A stretch of 35,975 nucleotides of DNA from JACQXM01 sp964569425 (GTDB lineage Bacteria > Planctomycetota > Phycisphaerae > UBA1845), in contig CAZMVD010000030.1 of the NCBI GenBank assembly GCA_964569425.1, positions 1 through 35,975 on the forward strand, read 5' to 3'. The notes beneath the pieces were generated by a model. It made no database searches, was not told the DNA's origin, and saw only the letters and a program-made list of their open reading frames with translations. The position numbers and the translations under genes are program-made. The first letter of the stretch is position 1. Every line of letters starts with the position of its first letter. Below, one piece after another: positions 22,697-30,250 of the stretch.

Positions 22697-25168
22697 TCAG
22701 GTCCGGGGCGCCGGTAGCGCCGGCCCCAGGGAGACCGGCTGTCCGCGGCCATCTTCGCAGATGAACTCCACCTGGTCACTGGTGAAGCCCAATTCGCCAC
22801 GAATCACCACCGTCTTGCCAGTTTCCGATTCGATCTGATGAAGGACGGCACGCTTCTTGTTGAGGAGCCGGTACGCGACATCGGGAGCCACCGCGACCGT
22901 GACTCGGCGCACATGGTCGTGATGCGCGGCAAGCTGAATGATGCGGATGACGTCGAGCATGACGGAATCGGGCAGCTTGACCACGCCGGCGCCGCGGCAC
23001 TGCGGACAGTCGGTGTAGAGGTTGCGGTTGATGGACGGCCCCTGACGCTGGCGTGTCATTTCGATGAGCCCAAAAGCGCTCATGCGCAGAATGCGGGCCC
23101 GTTCCTTGTGCTTCTTGAGCGCGTCGCGCAACGCCCGCTCCACGGCTCGATTGTGACGATCCAGGCGCATGTCGATGAAATCGCATACAATCAACCCGCC
23201 CAGATCGCGCAGGCGCAGTTGGCGAGCGATTTCTTCCGCCGCTTCGAGGTTGATCTTGAACGCCGATTCCTCGGCATCGTCCACGCTGCGGAACTTCCCG
23301 CTGTTGACGTCGATGGTCACCATCGCCTCGGTGCTGTCGATCACCAGCGACCCGCCGCACCGCAACGGCACCTGGCGAACGTTGATGCGCTCGATTTCCG
23401 CCTCAATCCCAAATCGGTGAAACAGCGGCTCGCGCTCGGTGTACAATTCCACCTGCGGTTTGGAACGAGGCATGGCCACGTGCAGAAAATCGCGCACGCG
23501 ATCGGCCGTGTCGGCGTCGTCCACCACGACCCGTTTGAACTCCGCCGAATACACATCGCGAATGGTACGGATCACCAGGTCGGATTCGCGGTACAGTTCC
23601 GCCGGGGCCGGCGATTGCCGCACGCGCTCGACCACCGTTTTCCACAACCGCTGCAGGTAGTTGAGGTCGCGTTGCAACTCGCGCTTGGTTCGATCGAGAC
23701 CGGCCGTGCGGAGAATGAACCCGATGCCGGAAGGAAGGCTCAACTCGGCAAGCATGCTGCGCATCTTGCGCCGCGTATCTTCGTCCTCGATTTTTCGCGA
23801 TACGCCTACCTGGCTCATGCCCGGCATCATCACAAGGAAGCGGCCGGGGATTGAGAGGTAGGTGGTCAGGGTGGGACCCTTGGTCCCCACGCCCTCCTTG
23901 GTGATCTGCACGATCACTTCCTGTCCGCGGCGAAAGCACTTTTGAATCGGGGGTCGATGGTGGCGGGGGATCTTGCGGCCCACGTCTTCCGGTTCGCCCT
24001 TGTGATTGGGAAAATACTGCGGCTGCACGTCGGAAATATGCAGGAAACCATTCTTGGGCAGGCCAAAGTCCACAAACACCGCTTGGATCGACGGTTCGAC
24101 GTTGGTCACCCGGCCCTTGTAGATGTTGCCGACGTGGGAGAGCGTGGCCGTCCGCTCGATGAACAATTCCTCCAGCCGCCCCTCGTGGAGCACCGCGATC
24201 CGGCATTCGTCTCCTGCCGAGACGTTGATGATCATTTCGCGCGTCGCCGCCCCTTGCGACACGGCCGGTTCATCTTCGTCATCTTCGACGAATTCGGCTT
24301 CCGTGCGCCGTTCGGGCACGACGACCGGGGCCGGACGCGAGGGGGCCAACGCCGTGGCCGCGCCCGACGGCGCGTCCATTCCGTTGTCCGGCGTCCGTCG
24401 CCCTCGGCCCCTTCCCCCGCGGCGGCGCCGCCCCCGGCGACCGCTTCGTTCCGCGGCTGACGGGGGAGCCTCCGCGATTGGCGTTGCGGCGGTCGAGCGG
24501 ACTTCCGAAGGTGCCGGGGCCTGCGGCGGTGCGACTTCAGCGTTAATCACCGGCGCGGTCGGTGTATCGACCAGCTCATTCTCGCGCGCCGCGGCGGTCA
24601 GCGATTCGGTCGTTAACAGGGAAGCGGCCAACGGACCCGCCGGGGGCGCCTCCATGACCGCAGCCGGCGCGGGACTGTCCGACAACTTCATCTCAGCCGC
24701 GCCTGCGTCGTCGCGCGTATCCCGCGCAGGCGGCAAGGTCTCCACGCCGGCCGACTCGCCTTTCTCGACTTTCTCGTCCCCACGCCGGCGCGGCGTGCCG
24801 GCGCCTTTGCCGGTGCGGGGGCGCGATTTCGACGCGCCGCCGGCCTGAGAGGATGCACCGCCGCCGTCAGCTTTGGACTTGGAAGCTCCCCGGCCCTTTC
24901 CGCCGCGCGTACCGCGGCGCGTGCGCGGCTTGGCTTCCGCCACCGCACTCGCCTTCCCTTCGACGCCGGACACTTCAGCGACATCAAGCTGGCGAACGCC
25001 TTCGGAATCTGTCGCCGTGACTGGCTCCTGCGCTGCCTCCACCGCGGCCGTTTTGGTACCGGATTTGGTCGTTCTTGCGATCGTGTTTTTTTGGCGGCCG
25101 CGTCCGCGAGGGGCCGATCTGGCTCCGTCCGAGGTTGGGGCACCTGCCGGTCCTTTTTCTATTGCCAT
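22697..25168 (-). CDS. Ribonuclease E/G family endoribonuclease with long N-terminal disordered region
   Basis: 823 residues. The first ~310 are low-complexity: Lys/Arg-rich patches (80-130 and 240-260, with runs such as RRGRRRRGGRGRGRR) alternate with Ala/Pro/Glu-rich stretches. The catalytic half follows: S1 domain from about 318 (NIYKGRVTNVEPSIQAVFVD, then GFLHISDV), RNase-H/DNase-I-like part with metal ligands D620 (VTIDVNSGK) and D663 (CDFIDM), and the Zn-link C721-PQ-C724. The 43- and 58-residue spacings between these equal those in E. coli RNase E (D303, D346, C404). It cuts single-stranded AU-rich RNA at 5'-monophosphate ends. The E. coli C-terminal scaffold is absent. ATG 25168 has GGAG five bases upstream, inside the overlapping TIGR03936 gene. 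Confidence 0.94.
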   Translation of the reverse strand: MAIEKGPAGAPTSDGARSAPRGRGRQKNTIARTTKSGTKTAAVEAAQEPVTATDSEGVRQLDVAEVSGVEGKASAVAEAKPRTRRGTRGGKGRGASKSKADGGGASSQAGGASKSRPRTGKGAGTPRRRGDEKVEKGESAGVETLPPARDTRDDAGAAEMKLSDSPAPAAVMEAPPAGPLAASLLTTESLTAAARENELVDTPTAPVINAEVAPPQAPAPSEVRSTAATPIAEAPPSAAERSGRRGRRRRGGRGRGRRTPDNGMDAPSGAATALAPSRPAPVVVPERRTEAEFVEDDEDEPAVSQGAATREMIINVSAGDECRIAVLHEGRLEELFIERTATLSHVGNIYKGRVTNVEPSIQAVFVDFGLPKNGFLHISDVQPQYFPNHKGEPEDVGRKIPRHHRPPIQKCFRRGQEVIVQITKEGVGTKGPTLTTYLSIPGRFLVMMPGMSQVGVSRKIEDEDTRRKMRSMLAELSLPSGIGFILRTAGLDRTKRELQRDLNYLQRLWKTVVERVRQSPAPAELYRESDLVIRTIRDVYSAEFKRVVVDDADTADRVRDFLHVAMPRSKPQVELYTEREPLFHRFGIEAEIERINVRQVPLRCGGSLVIDSTEAMVTIDVNSGKFRSVDDAEESAFKINLEAAEEIARQLRLRDLGGLIVCDFIDMRLDRHNRAVERALRDALKKHKERARILRMSAFGLIEMTRQRQGPSINRNLYTDCPQCRGAGVVKLPDSVMLDVIRIIQLAAHHDHVRRVTVAVAPDVAYRLLNKKRAVLHQIESETGKTVVIRGELGFTSDQVEFICEDGRGQPVSLGPALPAPRT

Positions 25169-25827
25169 TGAATCTCCATTCGGCGGATGCGATGGTTGAT
25201 CGTCCGCTGGTCGAATCCCAGGAGTCCGGCGATTTCCGCGGGTTTGGCCGTCCCGGCGCCCGTAACGCGGAGCGTGAACTCCACGAATCCGCCGGTGATC
25301 TCCATCGAGTCGAGATAACGGCGGACATCGAGCACTTTGGGGGAAGAGCCGTCGCGCGCGTCGCGCCGGACCTGAACGACGTCGGAAGCCAACAGTTGCC
25401 GTACGCGCTCGTGCACCGCGTCCGGCGCGCCGTCACCCAGTTCGAGACGATAGCGCACCAGCGTGGGTTGCGGTTTTTCTGCGGGCGCGAGCCTGCGCAC
25501 TGACAACATGCAGATGTCCTCGGGGGTATGGGCGTCCAATCGACGAAGGGCATCGTCGTGATCGATCAGCGTCTCGGTGTCGACGATGATGCTTTCCGCC
25601 TGTGACGCAATGCCGACCGGTCTGGGAAGTGGAATGGTGAAACGGGGATGCGGGTTGAAACCCTGCGACCAGCGAATGGGGATGTTCGCACGAACCAACG
25701 CACGCTGGAACATGCGCAGGGTATCGTGGTGGGAGATGAAGCGCAGGTCTCCCTCCACGCCGTAGCCGAACATCCACCGATAACGCTCGTCGCGCTGACC
25801 AACGCCACCCGTACCAGGACTTTCCAT
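25159..25827 (-). CDS. TIGR03936 / DUF2344 family protein
   Basis: 222 residues. The N-terminal part (YRWMFGYGVEGDLRFISHHD, then LRMFQRALVRANIPIRWSQGFNPHPR) is the signature of DUF2344/TIGR03936, and PLPRPVGIASQAE follows as expected. In many bacteria this domain is fused to, or lies next to, a TIGR03960-type radical SAM protein; no radical SAM CX3CX2C is seen here or nearby. Its biochemical function is not settled. The last codons overlap the RNase E/G start by 10 bp and provide that gene's GGAG site, so the two are probably co-translated. This adjacency to Rne/Rng recurs in other phyla, to my knowledge, and suggests an RNA or ribosome-linked job. Start ATG 25827 fits the domain; a short non-conserved lead (1-14) precedes it. 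Confidence 0.85.
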   Translation of the reverse strand: MESPGTGGVGQRDERYRWMFGYGVEGDLRFISHHDTLRMFQRALVRANIPIRWSQGFNPHPRFTIPLPRPVGIASQAESIIVDTETLIDHDDALRRLDAHTPEDICMLSVRRLAPAEKPQPTLVRYRLELGDGAPDAVHERVRQLLASDVVQVRRDARDGSSPKVLDVRRYLDSMEITGGFVEFTLRVTGAGTAKPAEIAGLLGFDQRTINHRIRRMEIQWQ

Positions 25828-25911
25828 CGGGAAGGCACGCCCTGCCGCCGGTGTCCGGCTCAGGGCTCGTCCCCCATTGCGCCGCCGCGAGGATGGACGT
25901 CGTCCATCATG

Positions 25912-27654
25912 CTAAATCGGATCCTCGGGCAGCAATTTTCTTGTTTCGTCACGCAGGTAATTCGTTACCTGCCGATCCGTATCAAATCCGAGTGCCCGCT
26001 TGGCGATTCGCTCCGTCTGCGAAATCGACACCAGGCGAATCAGTTTCTTGACTTCCGGAATATTGGCGGGGGCCATCGACAGACTGCGCAAACCCATACC
26101 GAGCAGCAGCATCGTATACAGCGGCTGGCCCGCCATTTCACCACACAGGGTACACGAAACATTCGCCTTTGTACATGCCCGCACGACATCGCGAATCGTC
26201 CGCACCACCGCAGGGTGGGAGACATTGTAGAACTGCGAGACCCGCTCGTTGCCCCGGTCCACGGCCAGCACATACTGCACCAGATCGTTGGTGCCAATAC
26301 TGACAAACCCCACTTCCTTGCAGAATTCCTTCACCTGGATGGCCGCCGCCGGGGTTTCCAGCATCATTCCGATCGTGATCTCGCGTTTGAAGGGCAGGCC
26401 ACTGTCCTCCAGGTCCTCCATGGCGTCGTGCACGGCCATTTTGGCCTGCCGGAACTCCATCAGGCTGTTGACCAGCGGAAACATGATCCGCACGTCCCCA
26501 TGCACCGACGCCCGCAGAATGGCCCGCAACTGCAACTTGAACATGTCGAGGTTCTGAAGGCTGTAGCGGATGGAGCGCAGCCCCAGCATCGGGTTTCGCT
26601 CCTGCTCATAACTGCGCTGCTGAGTGTACTTATCCGCCCCCAGGTCGAAGGTCCGGATGGTCACCGGCCCCCCACCGGCCCCCAGGATCGCCGCCCGGTA
26701 GGCCTCGTATTGCTCATCCTCCGAGGGGGCGCCCTCCGGCCGCAGGAAGAGAAACTCGGAACGGAACAGCCCGACGCCCTCGGCCCCCTTGGCCCGGCCC
26801 ACCGCCGCCTCCTGGGCAAATTCGATGTTGCTCAACAGGGCAATGTGCGTTCCGTCACTGGTTTCTGCCGGCAGGGGGCCGAGTTTGTCCAGTTCATCCG
26901 TCAGCCGGAGGTAGTCCTGCTCGCGCTCGCGGTACTCTTCAACCATCGCCGGGTGCGGGTTGATAATGACGAGTTGGTTGCTTCCATCCACGATCACGAG
27001 GTCGCCGCCGCTGACGCGGGTCGAGCAGTCGTTCAGCCCGATCACACCCGGCCGGCCCCAGGAGCGCAGCAGAATGGCGGTGTGCGACGTCGCCGCACCC
27101 ACGTCCAGCGCCACCCCCAGCACGCGCGTTCCCGCGAGCTGAGCCGTCTGCGTCGGACTGAGATCGTGCGCGATGAGGATGACCGGCTTGGTCAGGTGGG
27201 CGATGTCCTCGCGCGTTTCGCCCAGGATGAGCCGCAGGAGGCGCCGCTCGATGTCCTGCACGTCGCGAATGCGTTCGACCAGCAACGGATCGCTCATTTG
27301 CATGAAGCGCCGCTGGTAGTTGCGCATGACGGTGCTCGCGGCATAAGCGGCCGACGAGCGTTTCTCGCGCATGAGCGTCTCGATGTTGCCGCGCAGCCGC
27401 TGGTCGTTAAGGATGCCGATGTGCCATTCGAAGACGTTGGCCGCATCCTGCCCCAGGTGCGCACTGAGCCAGGATCGCTGTTGGACCAGTTCCTCGATGG
27501 AGCGCTCGATGGCCGAAGCGAGTTGCGCCAGTTCACGTTCGACCTGATTCTCGGGAACGGTCCGATAGGGAATGCGGTAGTCCTCGGCCTCGAGCACTAC
27601 CGCTTCGCCGATCGCCACCCCTGGCGCTACCGCCGTTCCACGAAGGATTTCCAT
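25912..27654 (-). CDS. ptsI: PTS phosphoenolpyruvate-protein phosphotransferase (enzyme I)
   Basis: 580 residues, normal length. It takes phosphate from PEP and passes it to HPr in the cytoplasm. The N-terminal phosphohistidine domain has ATSHTAILLRSWG with H191 (E. coli H189); the PEP-binding barrel has GVGLFRSEFLF (about 293-303), RTFDLGADK (334-342), ERNPMLGLRSIR, IGTNDLVQY and catalytic C504 in CGEMAG (E. coli C502). The usual Gly-Arg before Thr-Ser-His is Ala-Ala here. ATG 27654 matches the family start (MEILRGTAVAPGVAIGEA); GGAAGG lies about 13 bases upstream. It follows HPr by 80 bp. No PTS sugar permease gene is in the window, so the phosphorelay may be regulatory. Confidence 0.95.
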   Translation of the reverse strand: MEILRGTAVAPGVAIGEAVVLEAEDYRIPYRTVPENQVERELAQLASAIERSIEELVQQRSWLSAHLGQDAANVFEWHIGILNDQRLRGNIETLMREKRSSAAYAASTVMRNYQRRFMQMSDPLLVERIRDVQDIERRLLRLILGETREDIAHLTKPVILIAHDLSPTQTAQLAGTRVLGVALDVGAATSHTAILLRSWGRPGVIGLNDCSTRVSGGDLVIVDGSNQLVIINPHPAMVEEYREREQDYLRLTDELDKLGPLPAETSDGTHIALLSNIEFAQEAAVGRAKGAEGVGLFRSEFLFLRPEGAPSEDEQYEAYRAAILGAGGGPVTIRTFDLGADKYTQQRSYEQERNPMLGLRSIRYSLQNLDMFKLQLRAILRASVHGDVRIMFPLVNSLMEFRQAKMAVHDAMEDLEDSGLPFKREITIGMMLETPAAAIQVKEFCKEVGFVSIGTNDLVQYVLAVDRGNERVSQFYNVSHPAVVRTIRDVVRACTKANVSCTLCGEMAGQPLYTMLLLGMGLRSLSMAPANIPEVKKLIRLVSISQTERIAKRALGFDTDRQVTNYLRDETRKLLPEDPI

Positions 27655-27734
27655 GCCCGTTGATCAACCTTCCGGCCGCGTACGTCGCCGCGCGGGGCCC
27701 GGACCACCCAGCCCCTTCCGCAGGAACGCCGCCG

Positions 27735-28064
27735 TTACATTTCCGAAAAACCGCCGCGGACCAGTTGCGCCAGCGCCGTTACCGCCGCTTCCGCGTCCGC
27801 CCCGCACGCTGCGATCCGCAACGTGCACCCTTTGGTGGCCTCCAGCAGCATCATGTGCATGGCGCTCTTGCCGTCGACGGTTTCGCCGTTGCGTGTCACG
27901 TTGGTCACCATGATTCGAGATTGAAACCGTGAGGCAAGGTCGACGAAGCGCATGACCGGGCGGGCGTGCAGTCCTTGCGGGTTGGGTACGATTTCCTCGC
28001 GTACGGCCTCGATGCGTGTCTCGCTCAACGCAACCCGCCCTTCCCTGAATTCGCAACGTGACAT
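27735..28064 (-). CDS. HPr family phosphocarrier protein
   Basis: 109 residues; typical HPr is about 88. The phospho-acceptor site is NPQGLHARPVMRF with H33 (canonical His15), and the regulatory serine site is DGKSAMHMMLL with S67 (canonical Ser46), so both the enzyme I site and a possible HPr-kinase site are kept. The extra ~20 N-terminal residues may not be real: a TTG at 28028, preceded by GGGAAGGGCGGG, would start a 97-residue protein closer to the family. The ATG at 28064 is kept as the outer limit although it has no clear ribosome-binding site. It lies between PTS IIA (37 bp) and enzyme I (80 bp). No hprK is in the window. Confidence 0.9.
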   Translation of the reverse strand: MSRCEFREGRVALSETRIEAVREEIVPNPQGLHARPVMRFVDLASRFQSRIMVTNVTRNGETVDGKSAMHMMLLEATKGCTLRIAACGADAEAAVTALAQLVRGGFSEM

Positions 28065-28101
28065 TCAAACACCACGGGCATGGAAGAGGCCAAAAACCGC
28101 A

Positions 28102-28575
28102 CTACTCGTTCTGAAGGTCGTCGGCCTCCTTGATCAACTCCGTGATGGCTTCGTGCGTGTCGGCCTGACGAAGGAATCGCCGGAAGTTTTCCCGTTGGAG
28201 GTAGCGAAAGATCTTCTCCATCGCGGCAAGGTGCTCTTCCGGCTGGCTGGCCGGACTGAGCAGGATCACCACCGTGTACACCGGCGCCCGGTCCAGCGCG
28301 GCAAAGTCGACTCCATGACTGGAGCGCCCGACGGTGGCGACCATCTGCTTGACGCATTCGTGCTTGACGTGTGGGACCGCCACCCCTTTTCCGAACCCGG
28401 TGCTTCCCTGCTTTTCCCGGGCGATGGCGGCTTTGGCCAACGTCTCCACGTCGTCCTGGGGAACGGCGCCATGGTCGGCCAGCGACTGGATCAGTTCTCG
28501 AATCGCACCGTTGCGGTCCGTGGCCGTAAAATCGGCGATGATAGACGGAGTGTGAATCAATTCGGACAGCTTCAT
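28102..28575 (-). CDS. ptsN: PTS fructose/nitrogen-type IIA protein (PtsN-like)
   Basis: 157 residues, one EIIA-Fru/Ntr domain and nothing else. It starts MKLSELIHTPSIIADF, has the GxxxREKQGSTGFGKGVAVPHVK run with phospho-acceptor H69, and ends with FRYLQRENFRRFLRQA. Single-domain IIA proteins of this type receive phosphate from an HPr homologue and regulate other proteins rather than carry sugar. ATG 28575 has GGGAG six bases upstream, while the open frame to 28611 lacks a site. It lies between hpf and HPr; in proteobacteria hpf-ptsN-HPr stand behind rpoN, which is absent here. PtsN is the nearest named relative, but a fructose-type IIA role cannot be excluded. Confidence 0.85.
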   Translation of the reverse strand: MKLSELIHTPSIIADFTATDRNGAIRELIQSLADHGAVPQDDVETLAKAAIAREKQGSTGFGKGVAVPHVKHECVKQMVATVGRSSHGVDFAALDRAPVYTVVILLSPASQPEEHLAAMEKIFRYLQRENFRRFLRQADTHEAITELIKEADDLQNE

Positions 28576-28747
28576 GACGGCTCCCATTCGCTGATACCCG
28601 CGCCGTTGCATAACGGGCCGGGTGCGGCAACTCTCAGTGCACCAAACTGAATAACGGGCTTTATCATAACCAATCCTCGGCAGTTCCGGCCAGTGTGCCG
28701 CGCTGCCACTTCCCGCTGAACCCGCGGTCGGCGAGCGTCGCCAACAT

Positions 28748-28764
28748 GGCGCCCCCCGGGCGCC
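28748..28764 (-). terminator. GC-rich hairpin after hpf (no U-tract)
   Basis: GGCGCCC-ggg-GGGCGCC on the minus strand, a perfect 7-bp stem with a 3-base loop, 18 bp after the hpf stop (28783-28785). The next bases are ATGTTGG, so there is no U-run. It could attenuate read-through from hpf into ptsN or protect the hpf 3' end. Confidence 0.4.
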
Positions 28765-28782
28765 AGGGGCGGAACATGGCCA

Positions 28783-29109
28783 TCAGACTTTTCCGCGTCC
28801 ATCGGCCGGCGTTCCGCCTTTTTTCTGACGCACCTTTTCCTTGTGCTTTTTGAGCTGACGTTGCAGCTTCTCCACGATCTGATCGATCAGGGCAAACGTG
28901 TCCGGACCGCTGTCGGAGGAGACGAACGTGTGCTTACGCTCCACGCGAACGATCATCTCCGCCGTGAACTGCTCCGACTCGTGATCAAAGACGACCTCGA
29001 TTTCCTGAATGCGGTCGTAAAACCGTTCAAGCTTCTTCGCCTTGGCCCGAATGTAGTCACGAATGTCCTCGGACACCTCCACGTGGCGCCCGGTCATCAG
29101 GATATCCAC
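28783..29109 (-). CDS. hpf: Ribosome hibernation-promoting factor (short HPF/YfiA type)
   Basis: 108 residues, the short form without the C-terminal dimerisation domain of long HPF. It starts MDILMTGRHVEVSEDIRDYI, then KKLERFYDRIQEIEVVFDHE, the beta-alpha-beta-beta-beta-alpha fold of the family, and ends in a basic helix (RQLKKHKEKVRQKK) that contacts rRNA in known structures. It binds the small-subunit decoding centre and stores ribosomes in resting cells. The start is a GTG at 29109 with GGGAG eight bases upstream. It is the first of the hpf-IIA-HPr-enzyme I series, 207 bp before the IIA start; that gap holds a hairpin and a TATGAT (28663-28668) that may be a separate promoter. Confidence 0.93.
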   Translation of the reverse strand: MDILMTGRHVEVSEDIRDYIRAKAKKLERFYDRIQEIEVVFDHESEQFTAEMIVRVERKHTFVSSDSGPDTFALIDQIVEKLQRQLKKHKEKVRQKKGGTPADGRGKV

Positions 29110-29202
29110 TGCATCATCTCCCGTTAATCAAATGCCCTCTACCGGGGTCCACGCAGGCCCCCGCCTTTCGCCCCGTCTTCGGCATGCCACCGGCCGTACG
29201 TT

Positions 29203-30057
29203 TCAAGATTCCACCCGGGGCGCACCCGTTGCGGACTCCCCGACGATCATGCCCGGCTTGATTACACCGCCGCTGACGATAAATCGCAACGCCTCTTCGA
29301 TGGTCATGGGCAATTCGACCATTTCGCGGCGCGGCAGCTGAACGATAAACCCGGTAAACGGCGTCGGCGAGGTGGGAATAAACACGGTGGCCAGTTCCTG
29401 GGCACTTTCCTGCTGCACGCGGTGTAACGGGCCGCCGGTTCGCAACCCCACCGTCCAGACTCCCGTTCGCGGGTACTGCACCGCCACCACGCCGGCGAAG
29501 TCTACCTTTCGCTCGGAGAGCAGGAAGTCGGTCACCTGTTTCACATTGGAGTACACCGCGCGAATCACGGGAATCCGCCCGACCAATCCCTCGGCCAGGC
29601 GCCACGAGGTCCGCCCGATGAAGCTCGCCAGGAAGAAACCGGTGAAATACACCAGAATGATCGCGATCACGAACCCCAGTACATGCAGGTGGTACTTGCG
29701 GAAGGCGATCTCCCACAAGGCCGCGTTCCTCGCCGCCACCGCCTGGCGCCGTTGGCGGGCGTCGGGCAGTTCCAACGCGCCATGGTGGACGGCTTTGTAT
29801 TCGAGCGTCAACCGCTGCCCGAACTCGTTCCATTCGTCGATCGGCGTGCCGTAGTACAGCGAGTCGCGGACCGGATCGACGAAACCCGGCGGCGGCTCCT
29901 CGCGCACCGTGGCGCAAATCCATTGCAGCCCGTGGGTGATGGGCATCCCCACGTGGTCGTTGACCAACTCGTACGCCCACAGCAGGATCGCAAACGTCAG
30001 CAGCGTGGGAACCAGCGCCGCCAACCCGCGCAGGAAAAAGCGGCGATTATTACCCAT
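29203..30057 (-). CDS. DUF502 family membrane protein
   Basis: 284 residues from ATG 30057. Two long hydrophobic segments (about 6-31 and 123-147) frame a ~90-residue loop; after the second come FIGRTSWRLAEGLVGRIPVI and IYSNVKQ-like AVYSNVKQVTDFLL, then ATVFIPTSPTPFTGFIVQLP, GVIKPG near the end: all are DUF502 landmarks. The family has no settled function; the SPTPFTG and P-rich segments are typical. The inter-membrane loop is longer than usual because of an insert (about residues 40-115). The open frame reaches 30162, but 30057 begins the conserved part and has GGAAC nine bases upstream. It lies 93 bp upstream of hpf on the same strand and is divergent from the exported protein at 30251. Confidence 0.85.
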   Translation of the reverse strand: MGNNRRFFLRGLAALVPTLLTFAILLWAYELVNDHVGMPITHGLQWICATVREEPPPGFVDPVRDSLYYGTPIDEWNEFGQRLTLEYKAVHHGALELPDARQRRQAVAARNAALWEIAFRKYHLHVLGFVIAIILVYFTGFFLASFIGRTSWRLAEGLVGRIPVIRAVYSNVKQVTDFLLSERKVDFAGVVAVQYPRTGVWTVGLRTGGPLHRVQQESAQELATVFIPTSPTPFTGFIVQLPRREMVELPMTIEEALRFIVSGGVIKPGMIVGESATGAPRVES

Positions 30058-30212
30058 GGGGGGCCGTTCCGACTCGCCGTGCGACAATTCGCCTACGGTG
30101 CACACCGTGCGCGGGCATCGAGGATCGAAGCGATTCTCCTGCCGCGCTGGCCATGGGAGCACTGCCGTGCCGCCCCGGTGAATCTAGGGCCTGACTCTCG
30201 CACCGTCAACGG

Positions 30213-30241
30213 TTGCTGACCCGCGCCGCCAATCCTACGAT
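30213..30241 (+). promoter_or_regulatory. Possible promoter giving a near-leaderless mRNA
   Basis: TTGCTG (30213-30218), 17-base spacer, TACGAT (30236-30241). Transcription would begin at about 30248, only a few bases before the ATG at 30251, which itself lacks a ribosome-binding site. Confidence 0.4.
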
Positions 30242-30250
30242 GAGCCGGTA

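Noticed and set aside
25648..27663. A 671-residue plus-strand open frame antisense to ptsI
   Set aside because: Same mirror effect; the minus strand has a complete enzyme I with H191 and C504.
28572..28802. A 76-residue open frame between hpf and the IIA gene
   Set aside because: It overlaps the end of hpf and the start of the IIA gene in another frame and has no family-like sequence.
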